The notes beneath the pieces are model-generated. The model did no database searches, had not been told where the DNA came from, and was given only the letters and a program-made list of their open reading frames with translations. Positions 52,085-61,038 of a stretch of 64,000 nucleotides of DNA are shown piece after piece (position 1 is the stretch's first letter; each line of letters starts with the position of its first letter). Origin of the DNA: Psychrobacillus insolitus (lineage in GTDB: Bacteria; Bacillota; Bacilli; Bacillales_A; Planococcaceae); contig NZ_QKZI01000004.1 in NCBI RefSeq assembly GCF_003254155.1, forward strand, positions 112,953-176,952. Reading direction: 5' to 3'. The translations under genes were made by a program, and so were the position numbers.

Positions 52085-52900
52085 TTATTTTAAATTTGCT
52101 TCGTAGTAATGTGCAAGCTCTACAATCATGGCTCCCATCCGCTCATTTTCAGGCATGACATACCGCTCAATTCCCTCTTCTTTTAAAGCCTCTGTGGTGA
52201 CTTTACCTACGGAAACAGCCACTGTTCGTTCTTTAAAAGCTTGCGAAATATCAGTCAAGCAACCATTTTTTCTCGCAAACTCAAAGAGTGAATGAACTTG
52301 AACCTTCGTCGTAAAACATACAGCATCTACTTGTCCATCTAATAGTTCCTTATATAAGGTTGCAATTGGTTCTGTTTCAGGTGCTATATGTTGGTAAGGA
52401 AGAATTGTCTCTACAATAGCCCCTTTGTTTTCAAGAAAATCAATTAATCGAGGTGCTGATTCACCATGAAGCTGAACGATTACACGCTTTCCAGAAAAAT
52501 CTTGGTTTTCAAGAGTTTTTATCAATCCCTGAGTCGTTCCGTCTTCATCAAAAGCTACTGGTTTAATCCCCAAACGCTTAAGTACACCTGATGTTTTATA
52601 GCCTCTAGAAGCCACCTGTGCTTGCTGGATTCTTGCTAGGAATGCCTCTTCTATACCCATTTTTCCAGCTAAACTTATAAGTGTTTGAATACCAATTCCC
52701 GTTGTGAATACAAACCAATCTGCTCCATCATTTACTACCCTTTGCAACGAGGGCTCTACTTCCTTGTCTGCTAAAAATACAGTTCCTTGAAGTGGACGAC
52801 TAAGCGGAATTCCCCCCCGTTTTTCAATTAATGTACTTATTTCTTCAATTTTACGGGAACCACCAATTACTACTTTCTTTCCCTCAAGCCCTTTTAGCAT
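52085..52900 (-). CDS. Uroporphyrinogen-III synthase (HemD-like)
   Basis: 271 residues, two alternating alpha/beta domains. Recognisable from GGIPLSRPLQGTVF near 30, WFVFTTGIGIQTL near 70, YQHIAPETEPI and VDAVCFTTKVQVHSLFEFA near 190, SVGKVTTEALKEEGI near 240. The enzyme cyclises hydroxymethylbilane to the siroheme and heme precursor. It is not in a hem operon but 52 bp downstream of a nitrite/formate-type channel gene on the same strand, as in nitrite-assimilation clusters where siroheme supply is matched to nitrite reductase. The reductase itself is not in the window. Confidence 0.85.
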   Translation of the reverse strand: MLKGLEGKKVVIGGSRKIEEISTLIEKRGGIPLSRPLQGTVFLADKEVEPSLQRVVNDGADWFVFTTGIGIQTLISLAGKMGIEEAFLARIQQAQVASRGYKTSGVLKRLGIKPVAFDEDGTTQGLIKTLENQDFSGKRVIVQLHGESAPRLIDFLENKGAIVETILPYQHIAPETEPIATLYKELLDGQVDAVCFTTKVQVHSLFEFARKNGCLTDISQAFKERTVAVSVGKVTTEALKEEGIERYVMPENERMGAMIVELAHYYEANLK

Positions 52901-52952
52901 TCACTATTCCTCATTTCATATTTTTAGTTACAGCGGGTTCTGTTAAATGAGC

Positions 52953-53762
52953 TTATATTAAATTCTTCTTCTCTGCTCCTCGGTGCGTAACGTATAATGC
53001 AAGTCCAGTAAATAGTAAACCACCGACAAAGTTTCCAATCAGAACTGGAATCAGATTCCATAACCACCAATCACCCATCGTAACATTGGCACCGAGCATC
53101 ATTCCCGCAGGTATAACAAACATATTAACTACTGCGTGTTCAAATCCTTGTGCAAAAAAGATTAAAATTGGTAGCCACATTGCTGCTATTTTTCCAATAG
53201 TTGATAGTGATGTCATCGCTACAACAGCTCCTAGACATACTAGCCAGTTACAAAGGATTGCTTTTACAAAAACAACAAGCATTCCACTAAACCCTAATGC
53301 CGAATATGCTAATGTTTTTGCCTCAGCCACGTTGACGATCTTTTGGGCAACAGCATGATCAGCTACGGGTATATTTCCTAAATGGGTTGCTGAAATCACA
53401 TATAATAATGCATATAGAGAAGCACCTATCAGATGACCAACAATAACCCAGAAAAAGTTAGTCAACATTTCCTTCACTGTTGCTTTCTTTTTCAAAACAG
53501 CCAATGGCACTAAAGCGAAACCTCCAGTAACCAGTTCTAAACCAAGAAGAATGACTAGGACAAAACCAGCAGGGAAAAGAAGCGCTCCTATAATCCCCAA
53601 TTGTGTTTGTGTTTCTGCAGTATACGCTAAAGTGGTTGCAACTCCAAGCAACGCTCCAGCTATTCCCCCTCTTATTAATAAGTCTTGAATAGGTAGCTTG
53701 GCTTTGACAGCACCTGATTGAACCATACTTTCTATTACTTGATCCGGCTTTACATACGTCAT
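52953..53762 (-). CDS. Formate/nitrite channel (FNT family)
   Basis: 269 residues with six membrane helices and the FNT pore motifs LGLELVTGGFALVPLAVLKK (first), KAILCNWLVCLGAVVAM (CNxxV/W), FFAQGFEHAVVNMFVIPAGMML (FEHxxxNM, with the central histidine), and GNFVGG. The channel conducts nitrite or formate as the acid. Strong AAGGAGAACGAAG ribosome site. The 3' neighbour encodes uroporphyrinogen-III synthase, which argues for nitrite rather than formate. Confidence 0.93.
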   Translation of the reverse strand: MTYVKPDQVIESMVQSGAVKAKLPIQDLLIRGGIAGALLGVATTLAYTAETQTQLGIIGALLFPAGFVLVILLGLELVTGGFALVPLAVLKKKATVKEMLTNFFWVIVGHLIGASLYALLYVISATHLGNIPVADHAVAQKIVNVAEAKTLAYSALGFSGMLVVFVKAILCNWLVCLGAVVAMTSLSTIGKIAAMWLPILIFFAQGFEHAVVNMFVIPAGMMLGANVTMGDWWLWNLIPVLIGNFVGGLLFTGLALYVTHRGAEKKNLI

Positions 53763-53975
53763 CTTCGTTCTCCTTCTTGGTGATATTTTCTAAATTAAGC
53801 GATTTACATCATTGTCTTCTACTTCCTAATATTACCAGAATATTATCTAACTTCGCTATACAAATTCTATTTAATAGTTGTTCCATTTTCATAATGAACC
53901 CTTACCAATCTTTTATTTAAACTATTCTACCATATTTGACCAGTGCACTCAGTGATGTACTATAATTACACAGTT

Positions 53976-54023
53976 CAGCGCCCTTGCTACTACCAAAATT
54001 TGCGGTAGTAGCAAGGGCGCTGT
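53976..54023 (-). terminator. Terminator of the MFS carrier gene
   Basis: CAGCGCCCTTGCTACTACC / GGTAGTAGCAAGGGCGCTG perfect 19-bp stem, the strongest in the window. Confidence 0.95.
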
Positions 54024-54048
54024 TTATGTTAGCTATATTAATATAAAT

Positions 54049-55476
54049 TTATTGTAAAACTGGTTTTAATTTCGTTGAACCAACACCAATTAAAATAATA
54101 CATACACAACTTAAAGCTATTAAACCGCCATCTAATAATAGTGGCGCTGTCCACTCTCCAGTTTTATCACGTAAAACTCCTGAAAGAACTGGTGATAGTA
54201 ATGCGCCAATTTCAGCGATTAAGTTCCAAAGACCAAACGCGGAACCACGATGCTCTACTGGTGCTAAATCGGAAATAAATGCATGTTGAATGGATTGTAC
54301 AGCAAAGAATAATGTACCTGATACAAATAAAATCGAAGACATAATAATTAAACTACCATGACCACTCATCAGATAGAATGTGAATGCAAAAACGGAAATT
54401 GCAAATATAACTGTAAGAATGAATAAAATATTTCGACGACCGTTTTGTTTTAACGCAACTTTATCAGAGATCCAACCACCTAATGGGAAACCAATTAAAC
54501 CAGCAATAGCATTAAATGAAGCTACTAATGCCGCGGTCGTTAATGTACTTCCACCAAAATCACTTACAATTGAAACAGACCAGAAACTGTAAAACCATAG
54601 ATGCCACATAATAGGAATAGCAGATATGTATAATAGCATTAAATTACGGTTTTTTAATACCGGACGAACTTCTGGCTTCGTATTATAAATATATGCAATA
54701 AAAACAAAAGCTAATAGTGTAAAAATACCTGCAATAGCACCTTCATTAATTTGCATCTTATCTGTGATTATGTAAACCGCCATAATAATTATTAAAAATA
54801 CAATAGAATATCCTGCCAAACTAGATACCGTTTTCTTCATACTAGAATTCTCGGTATTTAAGCTCTTCGGAATGACAAATGACATAACTAGAGCAACAAC
54901 AATTGTTACAATCCCCAATGCAATGAATGGAAACTTCCATGCGTCATTCCCTAAAAATGGAACAGCAAATTCAATTAAGTATATTGTTCCTACTAAACCT
55001 AATGTTAGACCGACAGAAAGACCACTCATAACAAGACCCATTCCAAGTCCAAGCTTTTTCGGCGGTGTTACCTGCGCGATTAGCGATCGGTCATTTGAAT
55101 AGAACGCACCTTCTCCTAATCCCGTTAATACACGTAGTGCAACGAATACAAGCAACCCGCTAAATAAACCTGTTAATAGTGTTGTAATACCTGCCCACAT
55201 AATACTTAAAATAATCATATTACGATAGCCATACTTATCCCCAAAATATCCACCAGGGAATTGCGTTAACATATAACCCGCAAAAAATAAGCTACCTAAC
55301 AAACCAGCTAGAGCGTATGGATCTGAAGCATTTTCTAAAAATGCAACATCATTTTCAATCATCCATGTTACTATCGGCCCTGTAAGTGTTCGATCAAAAT
55401 ACGCAAATATCCATCCTATAAAGAGCATTCCCCATACTCTCTTATAAGGTTGTGTTGATTCTGTTGATTGTGACAA
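54049..55476 (-). CDS. MFS transporter, probable aromatic-acid carrier
   Basis: 475 residues, 12 membrane helices. Family marks: FAYFDRTLTGPIVTW in helix 1, FFAGYMLTQFPGGYFGDKYG (MFS motif A) and RVLTGLGEGAFYSNDRSLIA. It resembles the anion:cation symporter/aromatic-acid families. The start is a TTG at 55476 six bases after GGGGGAG; an upstream ATG frame has no ribosome site. Last gene of the CoA-ligase operon, separated by a hairpin (55521-55564). It likely imports the aromatic acid that the operon degrades. Confidence 0.85.
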   Translation of the reverse strand: MSQSTESTQPYKRVWGMLFIGWIFAYFDRTLTGPIVTWMIENDVAFLENASDPYALAGLLGSLFFAGYMLTQFPGGYFGDKYGYRNMIILSIMWAGITTLLTGLFSGLLVFVALRVLTGLGEGAFYSNDRSLIAQVTPPKKLGLGMGLVMSGLSVGLTLGLVGTIYLIEFAVPFLGNDAWKFPFIALGIVTIVVALVMSFVIPKSLNTENSSMKKTVSSLAGYSIVFLIIIMAVYIITDKMQINEGAIAGIFTLLAFVFIAYIYNTKPEVRPVLKNRNLMLLYISAIPIMWHLWFYSFWSVSIVSDFGGSTLTTAALVASFNAIAGLIGFPLGGWISDKVALKQNGRRNILFILTVIFAISVFAFTFYLMSGHGSLIIMSSILFVSGTLFFAVQSIQHAFISDLAPVEHRGSAFGLWNLIAEIGALLSPVLSGVLRDKTGEWTAPLLLDGGLIALSCVCIILIGVGSTKLKPVLQ

Positions 55477-55520
55477 TATAATCTCCCCCTTAATAAATCT
55501 CCAAATCATTTTTTGGGTAA

Positions 55521-55564
55521 TTGAAAACAGTTCGGCAATTTTTTAGGCCGAACTGTTTTCAAAC
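55521..55564 (-). terminator. Internal hairpin between monooxygenase and carrier genes
   Basis: TTGAAAACAGTTCGG / CCGAACTGTTTTCAA perfect 15-bp stem with a T-rich loop. It should reduce transcription into the carrier gene. Confidence 0.8.
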
Positions 55565-55600
55565 AAATCTACTTAAGTATTTTTACCCCTTCAAAATGAA

Positions 55601-56812
55601 TTAGTACTTAGTTGACAGTGCTGGTGGACCAGAACGCGGACCAAATGGACCTTCGTCTAACCATTTACCTAAAGCTGGAATGTGCGGTGCTAAAAATGCA
55701 CTCATTTCACGTTTCATCTTAATCTCTTCATTTGTTCCTTGAATATGCTCTAATGCTAAGTTCGAACATTCACGGTTGTATAATCCTGCACTTAATCGTT
55801 CGTTTGCTACTGCATCAATGGCTGCATGCGCTTCCTCGATTGTTTCAGCTTGTAATGCTTTTGCAATTCCAGAAACAGCGACTGTTGCATCTGGCACACC
55901 AGAGTTTAAACCACGCGCTCCAAATGGCGCAAATAAATGTGCTGCTTCACCCGCTAAAATAACACGGCGGTTTTCATCCGTAAATGTATCTGCCACCACT
56001 TGATAAAATGTATAGCTAGAAATCCACGTAATACGATCCGCATATTTAGCATCCATTACTTTTGGAAGCCATTCACGAACACCTTCCTCTGAACCGTAAT
56101 ACTCACGGTCATCATCTTCGAATAGTTGAAGGTCGACACGCCAACCGCCTGCAAATGGAACGTACATAACGTTACGGCCACCCATATCTGGATGTAAGTA
56201 ATGGAAAATACGTTCAACTGGCAATGGATTTTCTTTGTCTTCTGTGACATCTACTACGATGAACGTATCGCTCGTACGTGGCCCTTCAAATTTAATGCCG
56301 AGTGATTGACGAACAACTGAACGTGCACCATCCGAAGCAATCACGTATTTTGCTTGCCATGTACCGTTTTCTGTTTCAACTGTGGCACCATCATTTGATG
56401 TCACAACATTTGTTACTGGTTCACCCCAAATAAACTCTATGCCAACTTCTTGGCAGGCAGCGAATAGCGCCTTTTCTATTTCATGTTGATGTAAACTCGA
56501 GAATGCTGGCATCTTATTCACTGCTGGTGGCTCATACACGCGCTTATACACTTCGTCTCCACGATACAATGTTTTCTTAACCGGCCATACGATTCCGATA
56601 TCCGCTAACGTAAAGCCTAAACCTGGATAAATACCTTCTAATAACTTTAACGTGGCACCATGAATATAAATTGCACGGCTTCCTGCTCGCTCGCGTCCTT
56701 CTGGCTCTGCTTCAATAATTGTTGCTTTAATCCCTTGCTTATGTAGCGCTAGTGCTGCTGTCATCCCTACTGGACCTGCTCCTACTACTAATACTTCACG
56801 TTCATTTATCAT
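55601..56812 (-). CDS. FAD-dependent aromatic (acyl-CoA?) monooxygenase
   Basis: 403 residues, class A flavoprotein hydroxylase. GxGxxG loop VVGAGPVGMTAALALHKQG (9-27), DG motif KYVIASDGARSVVRQSLG (about 150-167), and the third FAD motif RRVILAGEAAHLFAPFGARG, in which GE replaces the usual GD. Similar in layout to 3-hydroxybenzoate and UbiH/MhpA-like hydroxylases. Between a CoA ligase, a thioesterase and a carrier, it probably hydroxylates an aryl-CoA, as known for salicylyl-CoA 5-hydroxylase and for 4-hydroxybenzoyl-CoA 1-hydroxylase. Overlaps the thioesterase gene by 11 bases. Confidence 0.88.
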   Translation of the reverse strand: MINEREVLVVGAGPVGMTAALALHKQGIKATIIEAEPEGRERAGSRAIYIHGATLKLLEGIYPGLGFTLADIGIVWPVKKTLYRGDEVYKRVYEPPAVNKMPAFSSLHQHEIEKALFAACQEVGIEFIWGEPVTNVVTSNDGATVETENGTWQAKYVIASDGARSVVRQSLGIKFEGPRTSDTFIVVDVTEDKENPLPVERIFHYLHPDMGGRNVMYVPFAGGWRVDLQLFEDDDREYYGSEEGVREWLPKVMDAKYADRITWISSYTFYQVVADTFTDENRRVILAGEAAHLFAPFGARGLNSGVPDATVAVSGIAKALQAETIEEAHAAIDAVANERLSAGLYNRECSNLALEHIQGTNEEIKMKREMSAFLAPHIPALGKWLDEGPFGPRSGPPALSTKY

Positions 56813-57221
56813 TTTTTTCCCCTTCTTCCTGTTGGTGTAATTTCAATGTAACTTGTTCTGGGATCGCTACTGCCTTAGGTTTGCCATTTGCAGTTGATAC
56901 CCACGCACGTACTTCATAACCTTTTGCTACCAGTTGTTCTTCACAATAAAATTGATGAGATAATGTAAAAACTTTTTCTTTTATTAATACAATAGTTGTT
57001 TGAATATTTACTCTAGCATTGAACTCAAGCGCTTTTTTAAACTCACAATGCGCTTCTAATAAAGGGAGTGCAATATGCTCTCTGAACAAATCATCGGTCG
57101 GATACCCGATTGCTGAAAAAAATTCATGCGTGGCTTCATCCATCCATTTATAAAAATTAGGATAAAACACAATTCCCGCAGCGTCGGTATCTCCCCACTT
57201 CACTTTTAGCGTATATTCCAT
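56802..57221 (-). CDS. Acyl-CoA thioesterase, 4-hydroxybenzoyl-CoA type
   Basis: 139-residue hotdog protein. WGDTDAAGIVFYPNFYKWMD (10-29) contains the catalytic aspartate of the 4HBT family, and LPLLEAHCEFKKALEFNARV the second half. Known relatives hydrolyse aryl-CoA thioesters, e.g. 4-hydroxybenzoyl-CoA or gentisyl-CoA. Encoded between ligase (15-bp gap) and monooxygenase (11-bp overlap). Expected role: release of the hydroxylated acid, perhaps gentisate, from CoA. Confidence 0.9.
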   Translation of the reverse strand: MEYTLKVKWGDTDAAGIVFYPNFYKWMDEATHEFFSAIGYPTDDLFREHIALPLLEAHCEFKKALEFNARVNIQTTIVLIKEKVFTLSHQFYCEEQLVAKGYEVRAWVSTANGKPKAVAIPEQVTLKLHQQEEGEKNDK

Positions 57222-57235
57222 CTACATTAACCTCC

Positions 57236-58510
57236 TTAAACTGTTACTTTTATGGAACGATTATCCATTACACGACGAGCTTTCATTGTAAAACGTGGCA
57301 AAGAATCTGTTTCTACTTGTTCCACTTCGATTCTAAGTCCAATACGATTCCGCAACAGCTTAGCTAGCGTAATAACCACTTCTTCTGGACCTTCAATTTG
57401 CAATTTTAGTTGATCCATTTCATGTTCTGTATAATAAACGATGCGGAATTCTTTAATAGCATCGAATTCACGAACGATTGCTTCAATAGAAGATGGATAT
57501 ATATTCACCCCTCGAATAATAACCATGTCGTCCGCACGTCCAACTATGCCTCCAGGTAAAAATAAAAACTTATTCCCACAAGCACAAGGTGTAGGGTCAT
57601 AAACAACGGCATCCCCTGTACAATAGCGAATCATTGGATAACCAAGACGCCCAAGATTTGTCAATACAAGCTCTCCCCGTTCACCGGGTGCTACATGTTC
57701 TAATGTCTCTGAGTTAATGACTTCAACAATAAACTGTGCTTCGTTGACATGTAATCCTTTTTGTTCATTACATGAGTAACCATATGCACCCATTTCAGTC
57801 ATACCAACATGATCGTATAACTTAGCTCCCCATAAACTTTCAATTTGAGCACGTGTCGAAGGGACTGATCCTCCAGGTTCTCCAGCTGTTATAATTTTTT
57901 CAATCGAAGAATTCTTTAAATCAACGCCTAGTTTTTCTGCTACCTCTGCTAAATGTAGCGCATAGCTTGGTGTGCATAATAATACGGTTGCTGCATTATC
58001 TAGCATACTATTTAAACGCTCTTCCGAAGACATGCTTCCTCCTGGAATCGCCATACCTCCTAATTTCTGTATTGCTTCGTGCGCGGCCCAGAAACCAATA
58101 AATGGTCCAAAAGAAAATGCTAAATACGCACGATCATTCATTGTCACACCCGCCGATTCGAGTACTTCCACCCAACAATCCGACCACCAATTCCAACTTT
58201 CAGTAGTATCAAGTACTTTTAAAGGACGGCCAGTTGTTCCTGATGTTTGATGATATCTAATATAGCTAGCCTCTGGATAAGAATGATTACGACCATATGG
58301 TAAATACATGTTTTGGTCGTCTGCCAATTCTTTTTTTGTTACAAATGGTAAACTCGCTAAATCATGTCTCGACGTAATAGGCAATTGAATACCTTGAAAT
58401 TTTTCTTTATAGAATTCATTAAAACCAGAAACAAAAACCAAAAGTTCATTTAATTTGTGCATTTGATACGATTTAAGATCTACCTTTGTTTCATGAACTT
58501 TATGATTCAT
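57236..58510 (-). CDS. Aryl-CoA ligase, PaaK-like (AMP-forming)
   Basis: 424 residues. AMP-binding loop YHQTSGTTGRPLKV (about 85-98), EMGAYGYSCNEQKGLHV near 240, YRTGD-like segment YCTGDAVVYDPTPCACG, and IIRGVNIYPSSIEAIV near 344; all typical of phenylacetate-CoA ligase-type enzymes that make aryl-CoA from acid, ATP and CoA. The CACG cysteine pair is a family trait. First gene of the four-gene operon and divergent from two IclR genes. Substrate likely 4-hydroxybenzoate, salicylate or a similar benzoate, inferred from neighbours. Confidence 0.9.
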   Translation of the reverse strand: MNHKVHETKVDLKSYQMHKLNELLVFVSGFNEFYKEKFQGIQLPITSRHDLASLPFVTKKELADDQNMYLPYGRNHSYPEASYIRYHQTSGTTGRPLKVLDTTESWNWWSDCWVEVLESAGVTMNDRAYLAFSFGPFIGFWAAHEAIQKLGGMAIPGGSMSSEERLNSMLDNAATVLLCTPSYALHLAEVAEKLGVDLKNSSIEKIITAGEPGGSVPSTRAQIESLWGAKLYDHVGMTEMGAYGYSCNEQKGLHVNEAQFIVEVINSETLEHVAPGERGELVLTNLGRLGYPMIRYCTGDAVVYDPTPCACGNKFLFLPGGIVGRADDMVIIRGVNIYPSSIEAIVREFDAIKEFRIVYYTEHEMDQLKLQIEGPEEVVITLAKLLRNRIGLRIEVEQVETDSLPRFTMKARRVMDNRSIKVTV

Positions 58511-58538
58511 TCAAAACACCCCTTTTACTATTTCACAA

Positions 58539-58565
58539 CAAATTTCTTAAAATAAAGAAAATTTG
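58539..58565. promoter_or_regulatory. Inverted repeat near the aryl-CoA operon start
   Basis: CAAATTTCTT / AAGAAAATTTG dyad, 29 bp before the ligase gene. Could be an operator for one of the IclR proteins. Confidence 0.3.
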
Positions 58566-58623
58566 ATGAATATTGTTTATACAAGAATAATACGAGCAAT
58601 AACACCGCTTGGAAAGGCTTGCA

Positions 58624-58638
58624 TTCCTCTATGTGGAA
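58624..58638. promoter_or_regulatory. Candidate IclR operator
   Basis: TTCC-N7-GGAA (TTCCTCTATGTGGAA) in the middle of the divergent region. IclR-type proteins bind such short palindromes. Inference. Confidence 0.35.
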
Positions 58639-58722
58639 CAATAAATAAATTATCATACAAATTATGAAGATTTACTTTGTGAAAGATGTTATTTTTAATT
58701 AATAAAGGAAGGAGTATTTTAT

Positions 58723-59511
58723 ATGACACGTACACCAAACAGCTCATTAACAAATGCGCTTCATATTTTAAAAAGCTTTTCAATTGATGAACAGGAATTA
58801 ACATTATCTGATATTACCGAGCGTATTGGCGTATCCAAGAGTACTGCTTGTCGCTTGGTCCAAACACTGGAAAGTGAAGGTTTTATTAATCAAAACACTG
58901 GTTTTAATACATATAGTCTTGGCTCATCCATTTTAGCGTTATCCAACACGGTAGTAGATCAGATTGCCATTTTAAAAGAGACAACACATTTTTTAAAAAA
59001 ATTATCGATGCAAACAAAAGAATCTGCACATATTGCTATTTTAGAAAATACGGATGTTATTTATCTAAAGAAAGAGGATAGCCAATATCGCGTACAATTG
59101 CGGTCCCATATCGGCAGAAGAAATCCAGCTCATTGTACGGCTTCTGGTTTAGCTATATTAGCCCAGTTAAATCCGCATACTGTTGATATGCTCTACCCTG
59201 AAAAGTTAACTCGCTACACACAGTATTCCCTTGCTACTTTGGAGCAGCTACAACAACAATTATCTATCTTTAGGAAACAAGGCTATGCTGTGACGAAAGG
59301 ACATTTCATCGAAACAATTATTGCAATTGGTGCTCCCGTTTATAACAAACAACATATTGCATTTGCTTCGGTCAGCGTAGCAGGGCCAATAAAACGTATT
59401 TTACCGAATATGGATAAAATAATTGAACATGTCATGACGACAAGTAAACAAATTACACAATTTATACAAACACACGAAAAGGAGATTGACCTTGAAACAT
59501 TCATTAAATGA
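58723..59511 (+). CDS. IclR-family transcriptional regulator 1
   Basis: 262 residues. Winged helix 8-65 (NALHILKSFSIDEQELTLSD, RIGVSKSTACRLVQTLESEG), then effector-binding GAF-like domain (80-255) with RNPAHCTASGLAILA and a conserved hydrophobic ligand pocket. Divergent from the aryl-CoA operon with a 212-bp gap; most IclR proteins next to aromatic operons respond to the pathway acid. AAAGGAAGGAGTATTTTAT ribosome site. Ends 20 bases inside the next IclR gene. Confidence 0.93.
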   Translation: MTRTPNSSLTNALHILKSFSIDEQELTLSDITERIGVSKSTACRLVQTLESEGFINQNTGFNTYSLGSSILALSNTVVDQIAILKETTHFLKKLSMQTKESAHIAILENTDVIYLKKEDSQYRVQLRSHIGRRNPAHCTASGLAILAQLNPHTVDMLYPEKLTRYTQYSLATLEQLQQQLSIFRKQGYAVTKGHFIETIIAIGAPVYNKQHIAFASVSVAGPIKRILPNMDKIIEHVMTTSKQITQFIQTHEKEIDLETFIK

Positions 59512-60271
59512 ACAATATTTCATTATTTCTGTGAAAAATGCAATGCGCATTTTACGACTCTTCACTCCTAAAGCGCCCGAGTTTGGAATTACTGAAATTA
59601 CGAAACGTTTGAATTTATCGAAAGGGACTGTGCATCGCTATGTAAAAGAGTTGGTACAAGAGGGTTTCCTCGTGCAAAATACTTCGAATGATTTATACCG
59701 CCTTGGTTTATCTATTCTCGCACTTGGTGGAATCGTTCAATCACATAAAGAAGCATATGAAGATGCAAAGCCAATTCTTGTAGACCTAGCTTCACGCTTT
59801 AATTTGCCAGCACATATTTGTGTCATGGAGCACAATAAAGTCGTCTATTTATTGCGTGAGATGAGTGAACTTTCGATGAAGCTAGTTACGAAAAGTGGAC
59901 GACACAATGATTTACATTGTACCGCAGAAGGACTTGCCATCTTAGCATTCAAAAGTCGAGCGATTATTGAAAATGTCACTTCCCAACCTTTAAAAAAGTA
60001 TACGGAATTCACAGTAATTAGCCCCATTCAGTTAAGACAAGTCATTAACCAAATCCATTATGATCAATTTGCTATCACAAAAGATACCTATGCCGTTGGG
60101 TTCATAAGCTTTGCGGTACCTATTAAAGATTACTCAGGCGATGTCGTTTCTTCTTTGGCACTAATAGGTGAATCGAAGTACATTCATGAGTCCCAGTACG
60201 ATGAAATAATTGCAGTTCTCCAAAAGAATGCCAAAGAAATTTCGGAAATGCTTGGCTATTATGACGAATAA
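59492..60271 (+). CDS. IclR-family transcriptional regulator 2
   Basis: 259 residues. Winged helix 12-70 (NAMRILRLFTPKAPEFGITE, RLNLSKGTVHRYVKELVQEG) and effector domain with RHNDLHCTAEGLAILAFKS. Diverged from regulator 1 but same architecture. The start is TTG at 59492 because AAAGGAG lies 7 bases before it; a TTG two codons earlier is too near. The gene starts before regulator 1 stops, so the two are translationally coupled and made in matched amounts, which allows a heteromer. Confidence 0.92.
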   Translation: MKHSLNEQYFIISVKNAMRILRLFTPKAPEFGITEITKRLNLSKGTVHRYVKELVQEGFLVQNTSNDLYRLGLSILALGGIVQSHKEAYEDAKPILVDLASRFNLPAHICVMEHNKVVYLLREMSELSMKLVTKSGRHNDLHCTAEGLAILAFKSRAIIENVTSQPLKKYTEFTVISPIQLRQVINQIHYDQFAITKDTYAVGFISFAVPIKDYSGDVVSSLALIGESKYIHESQYDEIIAVLQKNAKEISEMLGYYDE

Positions 60272-60324
60272 TAATAACACCAACTACAAGGACACATAGT
60301 CGAAAGCTACATAATTACCATGAA

Positions 60325-60378
60325 AAGAAAATGAGCCGAGAAAGTGACTAACGTCGCTTTCTCGGCTCATTTTTCTTT
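60325..60378. terminator. Bidirectional terminator
   Basis: AAAATGAGCCGAGAAAG / CTTTCTCGGCTCATTTT perfect 17-bp stem between convergent IclR and RraA-like genes. Confidence 0.95.
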
Positions 60379-60993
60379 TCAGTCAAGCACACTATTCAAA
60401 TAAGCAAGAGCAGTCTCCCGGCTTACATTATATTTCTCTTCTCTCTCATTATCTTTTTCTATCTTTTTCAAAGTAGATTGCAGAACCTCTTCTTTGTTCG
60501 CTTTTGGAATGACAATAACGCCGTCTGCATCTCCAACAATGATATCTCCTGGACTAACACTTACTCCACCACTTGAGATAGTTACTTGCAGTTCACCCGG
60601 AGCAGCTTTTACACTTGCCGCTACAGTAGATGCTCGGAAAAATACTGGGAAATCTAAGTCTCTGATTCCTTGTATATCACGAATAGCTCCGTCTATGACA
60701 ATACCTTGTAATCCCATGTTTTTGGCAAGTCCTATAACAAAATCCCCTGCAACAGCTCTGTTCGTAAATCCTTTTCCGTCAACTACCAAAATATCACCAG
60801 GCTTTGCTTCTCTTATACCCCGTAAAACACCAGTATTATCTCCTGCAGGAACATTAACTGTGAATGCTCTACCAGCTATTTTGTCACTATCTCTTAACGG
60901 TTTAATAGCTGAATCCATATGGTTAATTCCTTTTAACGCATCCGAAATTGCTGTTGTTGGTAATCCGTAAAACTTTTCTTCAATTGATGACAT
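60379..60993 (-). CDS. RraA-like / 4-hydroxy-4-methyl-2-oxoglutarate aldolase family
   Basis: 204 residues. TAISDALKGINHMDSAIKPL, FTVNVPAGDNTGVLRGIREA, KPGDILVVDGKGF, and GLQGIVIDGAIRDIQGIRDL define the RraA/HMG-aldolase fold; the substrate-binding G/R/D (GAIRD) residues are present, which in the family correlates with pyruvate-type aldolase or oxaloacetate decarboxylase activity rather than RNase E inhibition. Firmicutes have no matching RNase E target. Strong GAGGAGGAAATGT site. Near the aryl-CoA operon, but behind its own terminator, so a link to aromatic breakdown is only suggestive. Confidence 0.88.
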   Translation of the reverse strand: MSSIEEKFYGLPTTAISDALKGINHMDSAIKPLRDSDKIAGRAFTVNVPAGDNTGVLRGIREAKPGDILVVDGKGFTNRAVAGDFVIGLAKNMGLQGIVIDGAIRDIQGIRDLDFPVFFRASTVAASVKAAPGELQVTISSGGVSVSPGDIIVGDADGVIVIPKANKEEVLQSTLKKIEKDNEREEKYNVSRETALAYLNSVLD

Positions 60994-61038
60994 AATACAT
61001 TTCCTCCTCTTAAAAAAAGTTGATAATTACATTATAAC

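Noticed and set aside
60494-60970. 158-codon open frame opposite the RraA-like gene
   Set aside because: Shadow frame rich in P, S and T; the RraA-like protein has clear family motifs and ribosome site.
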